The position numbers and the translations under genes were made by a program. From positions 22,531,464-22,595,463 of the forward strand of contig OZ020490.1 in NCBI GenBank assembly GCA_963971405.1: a DNA stretch of 64,000 nt. The letters run 5' to 3'. Below the pieces are notes generated by a model that did no database searches, was not told where the DNA came from, and was given only the letters and a program-made list of their open reading frames with translations. This document shows positions 1-13,559 of this stretch, in pieces. The DNA comes from Psococerastis gibbosa (taxonomy: Eukaryota; Arthropoda; Insecta; Psocodea; Psocidae). Numbering within the stretch: position 1 is the stretch's first letter; each line of letters opens with the position of its first letter.

Positions 1-290
1 TCACTTTCAGACCCAGCTTATTTTGTAACTGCTTCCGAAGACTATATTTAAAACCAGAATTAATTTTGTAGAAAGTGAGTTCAATACGTTGCCAAGAACA
101 CCTTCCGTTCCCCTGCAACTGTGCCAGAATTGGTTCGTGTAAAAGAGACATTTACAATATTTTATATTTAATAGGCGTAATATACTTATTGCCATATGTA
201 ATTTAAATTTTGAATTTGTCCAGCCCCATTAATAATTTATTATTATTGATAAGCAGAAGCTTGAGCGTGATAATTTTGTAACTCTATGAA

Positions 291-730
291 GGCGCTTTTT
301 CCACCTACGTCAATAGTCAATAGTAAATGTGGTATTGACGGACATTTCAATTTTTCATTGATACACTACATTCCACTTGTTTTTTCAACTATTGATCACT
401 TTTCTTCTATTGACACGTATGCGCCAAATTTTTGAAATTTGTTTGCATTTGTTTTTTGAAATTTTAATAAAACCTAATAAGAGTAGGGGATCCGAAGTAA
501 GATCGACCTTCACTGATCTGTTTAATGGATGAAAATTGTTTTATAAACAATAAAATATAAAATGTTTGTACTTAACATATCCCATGACGCCATTTTAGTT
601 TTTTATTGTTTGCAGCGCGTGATTTTACTCTATGATCATTGATCAATTTTAACTATGACATAGAGTAAAATTGAAATGTCCGTCAATACCACATTTACTA
701 TTGACTATTGACGTAGGTGGAATAAGCGCC
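291..730. mobile_element. PIF/Harbinger-like MITE
   Basis: The 440 bp element begins GGCGCTTTTTCCACCTACG and ends with the inverse. The TIRs run about 60 bp and contain CAATAGTCAATAGTAAATG. The core ATGATCATTGATCAATTTTAA is shared with the other MITEs in the window. Confidence 0.65.
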
Positions 731-1263
731 GACGTGTTGTTCAACAAATTGCATCTTGTCCGGGGTTACTGGGCTAGGGAAAAAGTTTAAAAAGCCCATG
801 ATGTTTTCTATATGGCTAACATTATTACACTTGCTATCATTATAAACACCTGCTTTTCGGCGCGAATCATCCTGCTTTCCCATTATGTAACGCATGAACT
901 TTATCATGGCGTTTTCAAAGTTGTACAGATATTCTGACTACATCTTTAGAATTCAACTTTACTTTATGTATAGGTGTGACACAATGCTCGCTAAACCGAT
1001 GACGCTCTTTGACAACTGGTAACATTTATTTTAATTTGGGCATGTAAAGGTTGTTGGTTCGAGTCCCACACTAGCTACATTTTCTGGCCATGCTTCGGAG
1101 GGCATGTAAAGAAGGCGGTCCCGGGGTCATCCCAGTTGAGTGTAAGAGAGGGCTTTATAGTCCTAACTCCGCTAGGTTGGCTTAGTAGTAGTATGGTTGG
1201 ACACAGTCCCAGGCCATGTTGTGGGCCCATAGGACAGTGGACCTCCTGATTATAGTGGATTCC

Positions 1264-1306
1264 GAACCCCCCCCCCCCCCAGATAATATTCCCCCCCCCC
1301 CCCCCC
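1264..1306. repeat. Poly-C tracts
   Basis: Two C runs separated by AGATAATATT. Similar runs of about 10-17 G or C occur near 5361, 7002, 7501, 14025, 14225, 19780, 28498, 32601, 61930, 62589 and 62613, mostly inside repeats. Confidence 0.7.
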
Positions 1307-2550
1307 GAGGGATCTGAAATTTAACCATAAGGAAATCATTTATAATGAAATAAGCCATTATGTCCATCTACTACTTTATAAATTGGAAAGCATGTTCGAG
1401 TAAACTCGGACCGGTTCTTTGTTTTGTGTTGCGTTGCACAAGTACAAGCACGCTACCATCTTCCCATCAAAGCCGATTTTAATTGACATTCTGCTTCCCT
1501 AAAGCTGGGCTCTGTTGTTAACAGTTTTCATTCATAGCTGGCTGTTAACTAAGACCTAAAAGACTTAAATTTTTATGACCAACAAGTCGTGCTCATAAAT
1601 ACTTCTATTTATTCTTTATTGGCTAACCAGATTTAACTGCCTGGAATTTGCATCATAGGATGATGAACGAATATGTATAGCCATAAAATAAATTCTTTTC
1701 ACTGTGGACGATCTATTGGTAAAAGAAGGTCGTTGCTATAGAGATTCATTAGTCTTAACCATTATTTGTGGTATATCTTGTCGCGGTCTCGACCGCACGA
1801 TAGTGCATAATGGAATTAATATAGCCTATTTTAAAGGCAAATAAGGTGGTTAGTTATATTCCTACGTTTATAATACCGGTCCATATTGAATTTTATCAAT
1901 ACTTTTGACTATCTTCAAGATAGCAGTTGTCTTCCATTCTAATGGAGCGTTTCTGAAGAAACTAGCTGGTAAAGGTGCTGTAACTTTAATTTATAAAGTA
2001 TCCTTAGAGGAATGTACCCTAAACATTGTTTACCAAATAATTGGACAATAGGAAAATTAGTACGCGTTTAAGACTTGTTAATTTCTTGATGTCACCAATA
2101 TTTGTTTTTTGTGCTGCCCACCCATCATGTGTTAAAGACCGTCGGAATTGGCAGAATGACGCGATTTGACATTGAGTTGTCCTTTTATTTACCAAAGTGA
2201 TCCAATGTTTATGTTATTTTATGCAGCCTCCTACGTCAAAACATGGGTTGGCCAAAATTAACCGGCTAAATTTTAGTTGAATTTTCAAATTGATTGCCTA
2301 CGTTTTTTTTATAAAAGATTAATCGTATACAAACAATTCAGTAAATGTGTCCGAATAACCTCTTCAGTCGCCTGCGTAAGTAGTACCTGCGTTGAGCTAC
2401 AACAGGTTTCCGATTGCATGGTGTGTAGAGACTCGCACAAGTACAAGGTAACTATACCAACTAGCCTCCGGAACCTTAATTCAGCGCATCAAGTATGAGG
2501 GTTGTTGTATAAAGTAAACATCAAACCTATTCTAAGTCATTCCTGGCACA

Positions 2551-2722
2551 CATGTAGAGTAGTGGGATAGACTCCGACTTTCACCTGGAAGGCTGTTGGT
2601 TCGAGTCCCACGCTTGCTACATTTTCGGGTCATGTAAAGCAGGTGTTCCCGGTCTTTCCTAGTAGAGTGTAAGAGAGGGCTTTATAGTCCTAACTCCGCT
2701 AGGTTGGCTTAGTAGTAGTAGT
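2551..2722 (+). repeat. tRNA-derived SINE-like repeat (GTTCGAGTCCCAC)
   Basis: ATGTAGAGTAGTGGGATAGAC resembles an A box and GGTTCGAGTCCCAC a B box; then GGGCTTTATAGTCCTAACTC and GCTAGGTTGGCTTAGTA. Other copies lie at about 1044-1190, 16513-16562 (partial), 35859-36025 and 41970-42142. Confidence 0.55.
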
Positions 2723-2967
2723 ATGGTTGGACACAGTCCCAGGCCACGGTGTGGGCCCATAGGACAGTGGACCTCCTGATTATAGTGGATTCCGAACCAC
2801 TTGGGAAGCACAGTGAAGTCACACGATTAGTTCGGAGGTGACCGGGACAAGTCCTACCATGTTTCCCTACCGGCACTGTACACACGTTATCTGCAGTTTT
2901 CTGTTATCTGCAGCTTTGAACCTGCTCTGGTCCGCTGGATTCAACTTGGTATGGCGGCCGCCCTGGC
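2716..2967 (+). repeat. Dispersed repeat following the SINE (GTTGGACACAGTCCCAGGCC)
   Basis: Ends CTGGATTCAACTTGGTATGG. Further copies at 32799-33033, partly at 1188-1265 and 18208-18262, and on the minus strand at 7900-7990. The 1188 copy is cut by a poly-C tract. Confidence 0.5.
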
Positions 2968-3487
2968 TTAGTAATAGAATAAAAAAGTCAATATTCTCAG
3001 CATGAGCATCTTTGGGTTTATTTAATGGGTCTTTAAGCTTTCAACGATGTTTCTATGGATGCGGGAACTCCACCCCAGATAATATTTGTATGGAAAATGG
3101 TTGAGTTCTATGGGGGAAATGGGACATTCGAGGGCGCCAAAATTATTTTTTGAATCGTGGTACGTTTTTTCAATGGCTGGTCATTAGAGACGAAGCGAGT
3201 GGACCCAGAAATTCTAAATTATATTTTTGGCGAATGTCTCATCTCTCCTACATACAGTAGAACTCTGGGAAGCTTGGTAGGATCATTGGGGTTATAAACA
3301 AACTCAATGATCCTGATCCATTTGTTCTGAGCCTACCATCCTTCAGGGCAGCTATCTTGGGCATTATAAGTAGGCCTGTGCCGTAGGGTGAATTGTTTTA
3401 TGGTAGTTTTAGTTTTTAGTTATTTATTTATTTTGTTCTTAAAAGCCTTTGGGTGTATTTATTGGTTGCGTGTACTGTAACATGTAA

Positions 3488-3867
3488 GGCGCCCATTCCA
3501 CCGCCCGGCTAGGGCTATTTTCAAAAACGGTGACGTGGTAGCAGGCATTCAAGACTTAGGTGGCGTTTCCATCGACCTCGCATTGCAGAATGCAAATGAC
3601 ATTGACGGAAATTAGAATTTGTCTTTTTATAGAAATCTATTAAAATGTTTGTACTTGACATATCCCATGACGTCATTCTTTAATTTTAGTTTGTTTGTGA
3701 TTTTACTGTGTGATCATTGATCAATTTTAACTATGGCATAGAGAAAAATAAACATTTCCGTCAATTCTGCAATGCGAGGTCGGTGGAAACCCCGCCTAAG
3801 TCTTGAATGTCTGCTACCACGTCACTGTTTTTGTAAATAGTCCTAGCCGGTCAGTGGAATGGGCGCC
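3488..3867. mobile_element. PIF/Harbinger-like MITE, GGCGCCCATTCCA type
   Basis: The 380 bp element has TIRs beginning GGCGCCCATTCCACCG and is flanked by TAA on both sides (3485-3487 and 3868-3870). It carries GACGTGGTAGCAG, a second TIR layer (CACCGACCTCGCATTGCAG type) and the ATGATCATTGATCAATTTTAA core. The 3-bp TWA duplication is the Harbinger hallmark. Confidence 0.7.
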
Positions 3868-4693
3868 TAAGTGTCATCGTTGTGGTCCTGATCTGTTGAT
3901 GGCTCAAATAAAAACTATTTATTATTATTAGATTTGTAAGAAGGGTCAGTGGCATTAGATTATATATGACTTTCGTATGGAAAGATAACCGTTTGGATAT
4001 AATGAATCGGGTGATATTCGTCCTAACATTTGCCGCTTTGCGACGATGACGTAAGTTCCTGGGATTTATTGCCGATATTTGATTCATTTCAACAGCTAGC
4101 TGTTTATCTCACAGTGCCAAAGTTGATAGCAGGAGTGCTGCAGGAAGTCGAAAGCTTTTTGTCAATCAGCATTTAAATAAAATCTTTTTTCCCCCTTCCT
4201 TAAAATATTAGAACGAAATTGCGATCATGGGGATTTTGGGATTACTATTGTAACGGGATTTATTTTTCAATACCGAAGTAGTAACCTGTCACGTGACGGT
4301 GTTAAAATATGCGCGGGAATTCAAATTATTAAATTATTAGAATACAAGAGAATGTTTGCATTGTTTAATAATTGAAGGAAATACTAATAAACAAGGAAAT
4401 ATACAGGAAGAAATTTGAAATATAATAAGAATTTTAATTAATGTTATGTTAATCTTATGTTAATATTAATGTTAATCTATAGGAGAATAAATTAAAAACT
4501 CACCAAAAATATAAATTTCTGCCATTGTTACTACTGTTACAATGTATTGGTCAGTTCTTTCCAGAATATTCAATTAAGTTTTAAGAGGTTTTTAATTAAT
4601 TGAGGTGGACCCCCCCTCGAGGGATCTGAAATATAACCATAGGGAAATTATTTCCTATGAAATTACACATGTCTATATCTACTAATTTATAAA

Positions 4694-4925
4694 TTGGAAA
4701 GCATCTTCGAGTAAACTCGGACCGGTTCATTAACTTTGCCAACATATTGCATTATGACCGAAATTAGAGGATATGGAAAAAACTGGGCTTGGCGGGATTC
4801 GAACCCACGATCTACGCCTAACCGGGGCGTCGCCTTAACCGCTCTTACCTCTTGAACCAAAGTTAATTTAATGTCAGTGTTATATATACCATATAATACT
4901 ACAATGTAATATTGCATTATAATAA
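4694..4925 (-). repeat. SINE-like repeat with tRNA-type promoter
   Basis: The minus strand reads TTCAAGAGGTAAGAGCGGTT and GTGGGTTCGAATCCCGCC. Related pieces are at 20590-20845, 35410-35480 and 41270-41395. It lacks a closed acceptor stem, so it is not called a tRNA gene. Confidence 0.45.
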
Positions 4926-5247
4926 TTTACAGTATTACCTATAACATGTCAACAGCATATTACAATAATTTGTGGTAGGGGGACCCCAAAGGATTAACCC
5001 GTGCTGGGGCCCTCTATTAATTTTTTCACCTTCATGTATTAGAAAGAAATTGGTCGAGGCGGTCAAGATTATTCCATTCTCACACATTTTATGGGTGTGG
5101 ATGTCGACATTGATGTCCTATTCTTGTCTTCTACAATAGGGGCTTGTCAGTGGGGAAACTGGGAGTGGGAAAACATAAAAGAAAGATTGAAAATATTGTC
5201 TTTATTTACCATACGGGGGAATTTAGGGTCTTTCAGCCCAAACTTAA

Positions 5248-6101
5248 AGAACCGGTCCGAGTTTACTCGAACATGCTTTCCAATTTATCAAAATTAGTAG
5301 ATAGAGAAAATGAGTTATTTCGTGGTAAATAATTTCCCTATGGTTAAATTTCCGATATCACGGGGGGGGGGGGGTTGCCCACCTGACGTCACTGGAGGTG
5401 AGGTAAATTCTAGTTAGGTCAGACCAACACATTACCGCACAGCAATACTGGCAGGGCACGCAATGCACTTGAGGGTGAATTTTCTATCATTTTTTCAAAA
5501 AGACATTTTTTTGCGTAAACAAATACTTTTCTGGGAAAGAAACCTGTCCGGTTTCGTTACTCAATTTAACACCTAAAACATACCTGAAGTTAGAAATCAT
5601 CGATAGAAAGGTTTCGCAGAAAAATTATTTTTTAGTCATTTTTCATTAAAATTTAGTTATTTTTATTTTTTTACCCCCAGAAGCAACCTATCAAGGGGCA
5701 AGCGACCCCCCGCATTTCGTTAACATTAATAACGACTACAATATATGTGAATTTAAAAGAAATCGTTGGAACTGTTTTTGAGAAATAATTTTTTTAGACG
5801 TTTTTTTGAGTTTTTTAAAATCCCCCCCAAATTAAGTTAGCCCCAAGTAGAAAAAATTGTTCCGAGGTATGATTTTTGTGAACCTACATGCCGAATTTCA
5901 TCAAAATCGACCGAGTTTGCCCGGAAATCGATGAACAGACAGACAGACAGACATACAGACAGAGCGACAGACAGACATTTCGTAAAAACCACTTTTTTTT
6001 GGTTCGTGGGACCTCAAAACGTGTAAATGCGTTGAAATCTCGGAATCGAAATTTCGACCGTCACAAAGCTTTCCTTGTACTACGTATAAATTGGAAAGCA
6101 A
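5248..6101. mobile_element. Roughly 850 bp non-autonomous element with poly-G tract and CAGA repeat, copy 1
   Basis: Runs from AACCGGTCCGAGTTTACTCG through a poly-G tract and (CAGA)n to TACGTATAAATTGGAAAGCA. GCTTTCCAATTTAT near one end and ATAAATTGGAAAGC at the other are inverted. It encodes no protein I recognise; open frames in it repeat in every copy. Confidence 0.6.
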
Positions 6102-6287
6102 CAATTAAGAGCAATGGGCTCTCAACTTCTTCAAATCCACTTATTGCAGCCTTTCTTTGCAAGTCTTAATGGGCCACATCCGGTCACTCCGTGCCTTAAA
6201 GGGTATTCCAATAGTATTCGATCAAGTGTCAGCAATGTTTTTCGAAATCAGGATAGATATACAATGATATTCGGTTAGTGTTATTAA

Positions 6288-7122
6288 TTTCTTTCCTATT
6301 TATACGTAGTATAAGGAAAGCTTTGTGATGGTCGAAATTTTCGATTCCGAGATTTCAACGGATTTACACGTTTTGAGGTCCCAGGAACCCAAAAAAGTGG
6401 TTTTTACAAAATGTCTGTCTGTCTGTTCGTCGATTTCCGGGCAAACTACTCAGTGGATTTGAGTGAAATTTGGCATGTAGGTTCACAAAAATCATACCTC
6501 GGGACCATTTTTTTTTTTTGGGCTAACTCAATTTGGGGGGGGGTTTTATTTTCAAAAAACTCCAAAAAAACGTCTAAAAAAAATTATTTCTCAAAAACGG
6601 CTCCAACGATTTCTTCTAAATTCTCGTAGATTGTAGTAGTTATTAATGTTGACAAAATGCGGGGGGTCGCTTGCCCCTTGATAGTTTGCTTCTGGGGGTA
6701 AAAAAATAAAAATAACTAAATTTTAATGAAAAAATGACTAAAAAATGCGAAACCTTTCTATCGATGATTTCTACCTTCAAGCATGTTTTAGGTGTTAAAT
6801 TGAGTAACGAAACCGGATAGGTTGCTTTCCCAAAAAAATATTTGGTTTTGCCCAAAAAATTATTTTTTGAAAAAAATGATAGAAAATTCGCGCTCAAATG
6901 CATTGCATGCCCTGCCATTATTGCTGTGTGGTAATTAATGTGTTTGACCTATCGAGAATTTACCTCACTTCCAGTGACGTCAGGTGGACAACCGCCCCCC
7001 CCCCCCCTGGGATATCAGAAATTTAACCATAGGAAAAATATTTGCCATAAAATTACTAATTTTCTCTATCTAATAATTTTGATAAATTGGAAAGCATGTT
7101 CGAGTGAACTCGGACCGGTTCT
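6288..7122. mobile_element. The 850 bp element, copy 2, inverted relative to copy 1
   Basis: Same sequence in reverse (TTTATACGTAGTATAAGG ... ACTCGGACCGGTTCTTTG), 190 bp from copy 1, so the pair could fold into a long hairpin. Confidence 0.6.
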
Positions 7123-7360
7123 TTGTGGAGTTGATAAGAGTTGAATGGTCTCTATTAAATGATGACGTAATGAAAACAAACTGACCCCACTCCCATTCAC
7201 CTAATCTTTATAGGAAGATAAGATACTTAAAAAACGTAGGAAAAATCTGGCGTTACGACGATGTTATTTGCTGTAACATCGTTTTTCAATGAATTACAGT
7301 GTATCCGGCTGTCATGAAGTAATTGAACTTGACAGCTTTGATTTTTCTTTTGGCGTTTTT

Positions 7361-7628
7361 GCTTCTTTCCAATTTATACGTAGTATAAGGAAAGCTTTGT
7401 GATGGTCGAAATATTCGATTCCGAGATTTCACGTTTTGGGGTACCAGGAACCAAAAAAAAGTGTTTTTTACGAAATGTCTGTTGCTCTGTCTGTCTGTCT
7501 ACCCCCCCCCCCCCCCGAGATTACCGAAATTTAACTATAGGAAAATTATTTACCAAGAAATTACTCATTTTCTCTATCTACTAATTTATAAATTGGAAAG
7601 CATGTTCGAGTAAACTCGGACCGGTTCT
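7361..7628. mobile_element. The 850 bp element, internally deleted copy 3
   Basis: Both ends are present (CTTTCCAATTTATACG and CTCGGACCGGTTCTTT), but the middle is missing between the CTGT repeat and the poly-C tract. Confidence 0.6.
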
Positions 7629-8845
7629 TTACTTTCTTAATAGCCAACGGCTGAGTTTCTACAGCGAACCATGGCTATTATCCGGGTTATCGTGAGGAAT
7701 AATGTGAAGTTTTTACTGCATCAGCGGCGACATGGTACAGAGACCCAGAACAGCAAACCCTAGAAGAATTGAGCATTGGTTTCCAAACTGGGCTCCAGGG
7801 CCCAGGGGCTCCGCGGAGGCTCCCAGGATACTTAGTGCAGGGGAACAGTGGTGGGACATGATAACGCACTGAGACTATACCAGTCAGTCTACGTGCGTGG
7901 CAAGTTCTGGTCACATCAGAATTAATCGTGTGACTTTACTATGTTCCCCAAGTGGTTCGGAATCCGCAATAATCAGGAAGTCCACCCTCTCCTTCTTGAG
8001 GTGAAGGAACCTACCCTGAGAGTGCCTCAAGTTAATAAACAGTCTCACTCCCCCCGCCAGTTGGACAGGGTTGATTAAAGAGCTGAAGAGCAGAAATGCT
8101 TAAAGCAGGCGTTAGGGAGAAAAAAATCAGGTTACTTAGTGAGGCGATTGAAGAGGCTAATTGGATACAATCATTAAATTGTTTGTATGCGATTAACCTT
8201 TTTAAAAAAAAAAAATCAATCAAAGCTAGTACCAGGCTTTGTGGTCTTGTCAGTTGTAATCGACAATAAGGATAGTAATTTTTCAGTGCTAACTCATTAG
8301 CGCTTTGCTAATTCAGTGCATTAGGAGTCAATTATAATTAATTTCGTCATCCTCACATGTGACGTTCAAGTCAGTTTTGTGGACTTGTTTCACTTAGGGC
8401 GGTCCCCATTATCGCCTGAAAAGTCTCGGAAAGGGACCAGGCCGTAATCTGATTGCCTTTTCGTATTTCACGTTGAGTATCGATTCTTTTAACATAAATC
8501 CTCAAAGTTATCAAAGCCCGCCCCTGTGGTGAGGATGTAGTTCGCACTGACGTTTTTGCCTCTTCTGAGCAAAGTGTTGGACCATCCACTAGTAAGTAGT
8601 GAGACAGTTGAATAGGCTCTGTTCTGGTGGATTGACTGGATTCAACATAATTGTAGAATATTACATTCAACGTACTGTATGCTCCCACCTTAAATTTGAA
8701 AAGACATATTTTTTTTCCATAGAAGGTTAATCGCATACAAACAATTTAATGAATGTATCCGATTGACCTCTTCAGTCGTCTCTGGAGGTTAGTACCCGTG
8801 TTGAGGTTGTGTAGTCTCTCTCCCTAGCCGCTGCCGAAATTTTTC

Positions 8846-9655
8846 AACATCACCGACCTCTCATTGCAGAATGCACTTACGTTGACGTGGTAGCAGACAT
8901 TCATGACTTAGGCGGGGTTTCCACCGACCTCTCATTGCAGAATGCACTTACGTTGACGTGGTAGCAGACATTCATGACTTAGGCGGGTTTCCACCGACCT
9001 CTCATTGCAAGAATGCAAATGACATTGAATTTTTCTTTTTGTAGAAATCGATTAAAATGTTTGTACTTAACATATCCCATGACGCCATTTTTTAATTTTA
9101 GTTTGTTTGTTTGTGATTTTACTCTATGATCTTTGATCAATTTTAACTATGGCATAGAGTAAAACATAAATTTCCGTCAATGTCATGTGCATTCTGCAAT
9201 GCGAGGTCGGTGGAAACCCCGCCTAAGTCTTGAATGTCTGCTACCACGTCAACGTAAGTGCATTCTGCAATGAGAGGTCGGTGAAAACCCCGCCTTACTC
9301 CAGGATACACAAAACTTAAATCTCCCTTCTACCTATGGCGGGGTTCCCACCGACCTCTCATTGCAGAATGCAAATGACATTGACGGAAATTTGAATTTTT
9401 CTTTTTATAGTAATCTATTAAAATGTTTGCACTTAACATATCCCATGACGCCATTTTTTAATTTTAGTTTGTTTGTTTGTGATTTTACTCTATGATCATT
9501 GATCAATTTTAACTATGGCATAGAGTAAAACAAACATTTCCGTCAATGTCATTTGCGTTCTGCAATGAGAGGTCGGTGGAAACCCCGCCTTTATTAATGA
9601 TATCTGCTACCACGTCACCGTGTGTGCATTCTGCAAAGAGAGGTCGGTGGAAACC
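8846..9655. mobile_element. Cluster of partial PIF/Harbinger-like MITEs
   Basis: Two adjacent copies of the CACCGACCTCTCATTGCAG-TIR layer with the shared core. The left side includes a duplicated segment of roughly 73 bp (CTCATTGCAGAATGCACTT...GACTTAGGCGG). Confidence 0.6.
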
Positions 9656-11110
9656 CAGGCATGTTACCAAAGACTAAATTGTTACCCGACAAGTGGCTAA
9701 ATCACTATATATAGTCAATATGCGTTGCAGAAAGGTTAGGGCCTTTGGCATGTGATGGCGTGATGGATTTGTCTTCTTCTGCAACTTAACTTAGGCCCGT
9801 GTGAAAGTAAATGACTGGCTATACTGCAAGTGGCTGGAGTGTAGTAATTTGGGCTCATCTTCAAAACATGGTTAAGGGCAATTCATGGATGCGCTTTTAT
9901 GTTTTATGTATTGTATTTATCATTGAGAAAAATTTGGTTGGAGTATCAAGAGTTCGGGAATAGGCTAGTCCGAATAGGAGATCCTGTTTAGTCAAATTGC
10001 TTAAAGTAATAATAAACTGATTTAGATTTTTTAGCCCTCTAAAATATAGAGATTTCCTATTTATAATATTACGAATCGTTGAACGGGCACTCATTTTTCG
10101 ATGGGGAATTTTTCTCTTCTAGATTATTTTTACGATGTATTTGTAGCCACTGCGAATAGTTGGGGTCTTCAGTGTTCGTGTTATCGAGTTATACCTAGTT
10201 AATTGTGTTATATCAAGCTAAGTTAACACACCGGTAACCAGCGTGCTATCCTCAACTCACATCCAAGTTGGTTAACGTGTTATTTTCCTTGCTATAGCTC
10301 AGGTTTGACCGACGCCATATTTGTTTTTGTCAATTGGTTTGAAACGCGTTTAAAATTTTGTAGTATTTAAATTTATTTGTATAATCTATTATCACAAGCA
10401 ATTACCGTAAATACTTAAAATTATAATAACCAAAATGAACAAAAAATATAAACAAATGTGGCACTAGAATAGAGTTCTGCCACTTTCTTTAAACCCGTGC
10501 CACGAACGTCTGACTACTACCACGTTGTTTACTCTGTCGATCATAGACATAGTAAAACTATAGACTCATCGTAAACATTCGGGTTGAAGCCGCTTGACTT
10601 CGGCTATTTCCGTAGTATAGGACCAGATTGAGCCTTTTGCCATTTGATACCATGTTAACATTTTATTTTTTATTTGATTATTTAAAGATTATTTAGAACG
10701 GAAAATCATGCCAGCTAACTAGCAATATTTTTATGCAGAACTTGGAGTACTTTTAATTTACATTTTAAACAATATTTTTAGCAAAGTTTTCCCTACTTTT
10801 AGATAAAAATAAATTTTTTTAATGCAGATCTTTCAGTACTTTAAATTTAAATTTTAAACAATATATATAATAAATGTAAATAATAAATATAATTATATAT
10901 GAAACAACAAAGAAAACTATAAAGAAAACATATAATAAAACTATTAAATTTGAATTTCCCGCCAAAATGCACTTATGAGGGGGCGTGGTCGTCGCTTCAG
11001 TCCTCCAGCACAGCCGAAATACGACATGGTGGCTCCATAGTTTTATTAGCTCCATGCTGTCGATATAGCATGATAACTCACTCCCGAGGTCCACTCACGA
11101 TTGTGTGTTA

Positions 11111-11483
11111 GGCGCCCATTCCACTGACCGGCTAGGGCTATTTACAAAAACGGTGACGTGGTAGCAGACATTCAAGACTTAGGTGCCGTTTCCACCAACC
11201 TCGCATTGCAAATGACATTGACGGAAATTAGAATTTTTCTTTTTATAGAAATCTATAAAAATGTTTGTACTTAACATATCCCATGACGCCACTTTTTAAT
11301 TTTAGTTTGTTTGTGATTTTACTGTATGATCATTGATCAATGTTAACTATGGCATAGAGGAAAATAAACATTTCCGTCAATTCTGCAATGCGAGGTCGGT
11401 GGAAACCCCGCCTAAGTCTTGAATGTCTGCTACCACGTCACTGTTTTTGTAAATAGTCCTAGCCTGTCTGTGGAATGGGCGCC
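11111..11483. mobile_element. PIF/Harbinger-like MITE, GGCGCCCATTCCA type
   Basis: A 373 bp element with TTA duplicated at 11108-11110 and 11484-11486. Its structure matches the element at 3488. Confidence 0.7.
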
Positions 11484-12036
11484 TTAACTTGAATAGCACA
11501 TCTAACTCGATAACACGAACACTGTGAAGACCCCTAGTGCAGGAGCTGCCTATGCCAATGGTCTACAAGCAGGAAGGGTAGAATTCTTATATTGCGACTG
11601 GAAAAAAATTATCTTCCGCTTGTACCTATTTCAATTTTTAAACCCTAGTGCTCATGTTCTTCTGGCACAACAGGTCGGGATGAACTTTGTCCTCTTCAGA
11701 CTTCCACACAGACATCTTTCGCACAATTTCTGTCATGTCTCCATTCTTGCTGGAGTTTACTGCTTGCCTCCATTCTTGCTGTACACACCGAGTTTACAGC
11801 TCTTCAATATTTTCCCTATTAATTTTCGGATAGGCGTCCCACCCTCGCTGATATGTTCTTTCAATTGATTCAAGTCTTGAACATCTGGAGAGGGAATTAT
11901 AGCCCTACCCATACTTCCACAGACCATAACCGATGGCTTCGATTCAAACACGTACTGCCATGCATAGTGAGCATAATCGAGTTATTCTTCGTCTTATTCA
12001 GGCTATTCACCTGTGAATTGTGATCAATGATATTAA

Positions 12037-12166
12037 GACGGGGTTTCCACATACGTCAATAGTCAATAGTAAATGTGGTTTTGACGTGGTAGCAGACATT
12101 TTTAGTGTGTCTTTAATGTCTTCTACCGCGTCAAAACCACATTTACTATTGACTATTGACGTACAG
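12037..12166. mobile_element. Short hairpin MITE (CAATAGTCAATAGTAAATG type)
   Basis: The two arms meet almost directly, with GACGTGGTAGCAGACATTTT near the loop. It belongs to the same family group but lacks the long core. Confidence 0.55.
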
Positions 12167-13559
12167 TAACAGTAAAATGCGCATGGTTCATCAATATTAT
12201 TACTTAGGGTAGCCTATCCTATTGTTTACGTACGAACCATCAAACTTTTATGGATTTTTAGAAACGTACAAATTCTGTATCTGCGGATTCCTGAACGTTT
12301 TCCCCGCCTTGGCTTATTAATGAGAAACGAAATACTGGCCTCGGGGAATCTTACTTACAGTAACGAAAAATAAACGGCGTGGCACGATTACCCATTGAAG
12401 CCCTGAGGACTGGTAGAGGATCCTCTTTTGTTCACTGCACACCACTGCACTTACCAATTCATTGTATTTTTAAACTGCATCCATTGTGTTGTATTTAGGA
12501 TATTGTAAAAATGTCCACCCTAAAACGGGCCTAGCCCATAGGGAAAAGTGACTGTAAATTGTATTTTGATTTGATTTTTGACTGCTATTTGGGATGTTGT
12601 GTTGAGCAACATGCCCGGCAGCTGCATTTTCCCGTATACTGTTCATAGTAAGGTAACCATTGTGGTTGGATGGAGCCCGAACTACTGGCAGAAAATTGTT
12701 CCTTTCAGGTCGAGTTTCCAATCCCGAACCGGACTCGTCCAGATCATCAATTCGTATAATTCTGGTCGAATCTGGTCCGATAAACCATCATGCAGGCTAC
12801 TTGGCAGTTTTTTAGTGTCAACGACACCCACTGTATCATCCCTCGAGAACCTTAGTCACAACCATGTTTTTAAGGAAGCCCCATTGGGGCAAGCGTGCCC
12901 CTCAGTGAGGTGATTTTGCCCCCTACTTTTGGGCATATTGCCCCACACAAATTGGGCAAAAATTTCAAATTCCAATACTATAACAACAGGGAACTGGTAC
13001 TTTAAATTATTTTTTTTTTTTGTGATTAAAAGTACCTATAGACTCTATGGCCTATTTGGACAATTTAAATAATTTTGCTTCTTGAAATATAAATGGCTTT
13101 GGTAATCTTGAACGTGTGATTATTTAGAACTAGGTATACTACCCAATATTAAAAATAATAGACCTAATCTGAACTTATTTATGGAGGGGGGAGGGGGTGG
13201 ATACAAGCGAAATTTCTACTATATAGAATGGGATTTCAATTTGTGCCACCCAGTGAAAATGTCTTAAAATATGCTCTGCATGTTTGTTTATAAATCATGT
13301 GGGTACGGCTGCCGTTTCTTTCCCCGTGATTAGCTTTTGTGTGGAAACTATCTAGGCATACAATACAATACAAAAATTAGAGTCCCTGACCAGCCAGAGC
13401 CGGATCGACCGTGTCAAACAAAAATAGCCACCCGATACCATATGCCTAAGGTATGAAAAATGCGACATCCAGTCATATAGCAATAATATTGCCTGTTGTG
13501 AACCTGTCAATTAGCTTACTTGAAGGTTTATCGGACTCAGATCATGCAGGTTTACTGGA

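Larger units (their letters stand above)
1..13559. other. Intergenic region upstream of moesin, no gene supported
   Basis: The open frames are short and fall within repeats or AT-rich DNA. The content is the dispersed families listed separately. 9660-11090 and 12170-13560 are mostly single-copy-looking AT-rich sequence in which I see no exon. Confidence 0.6.

Noticed and set aside
4694..4925. Possible tRNA gene (GTGGGTTCGAATCCCGCC on the minus strand)
   Set aside because: The B box is good but I cannot close an acceptor stem, and related copies near 20650 and 41300 are variably truncated, as expected of a SINE.
5888..6169. Open frames over the CAGACAGACAGA stretch (also near 6411, 14683 and 15913)
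   Set aside because: The same peptides recur in every copy of the 850 bp repeat on either strand because the repeat is simple; no domain is present.
11524..11868. 114-codon plus-strand open frame
   Set aside because: No domain, poor codon pattern and no splice or neighbour context.
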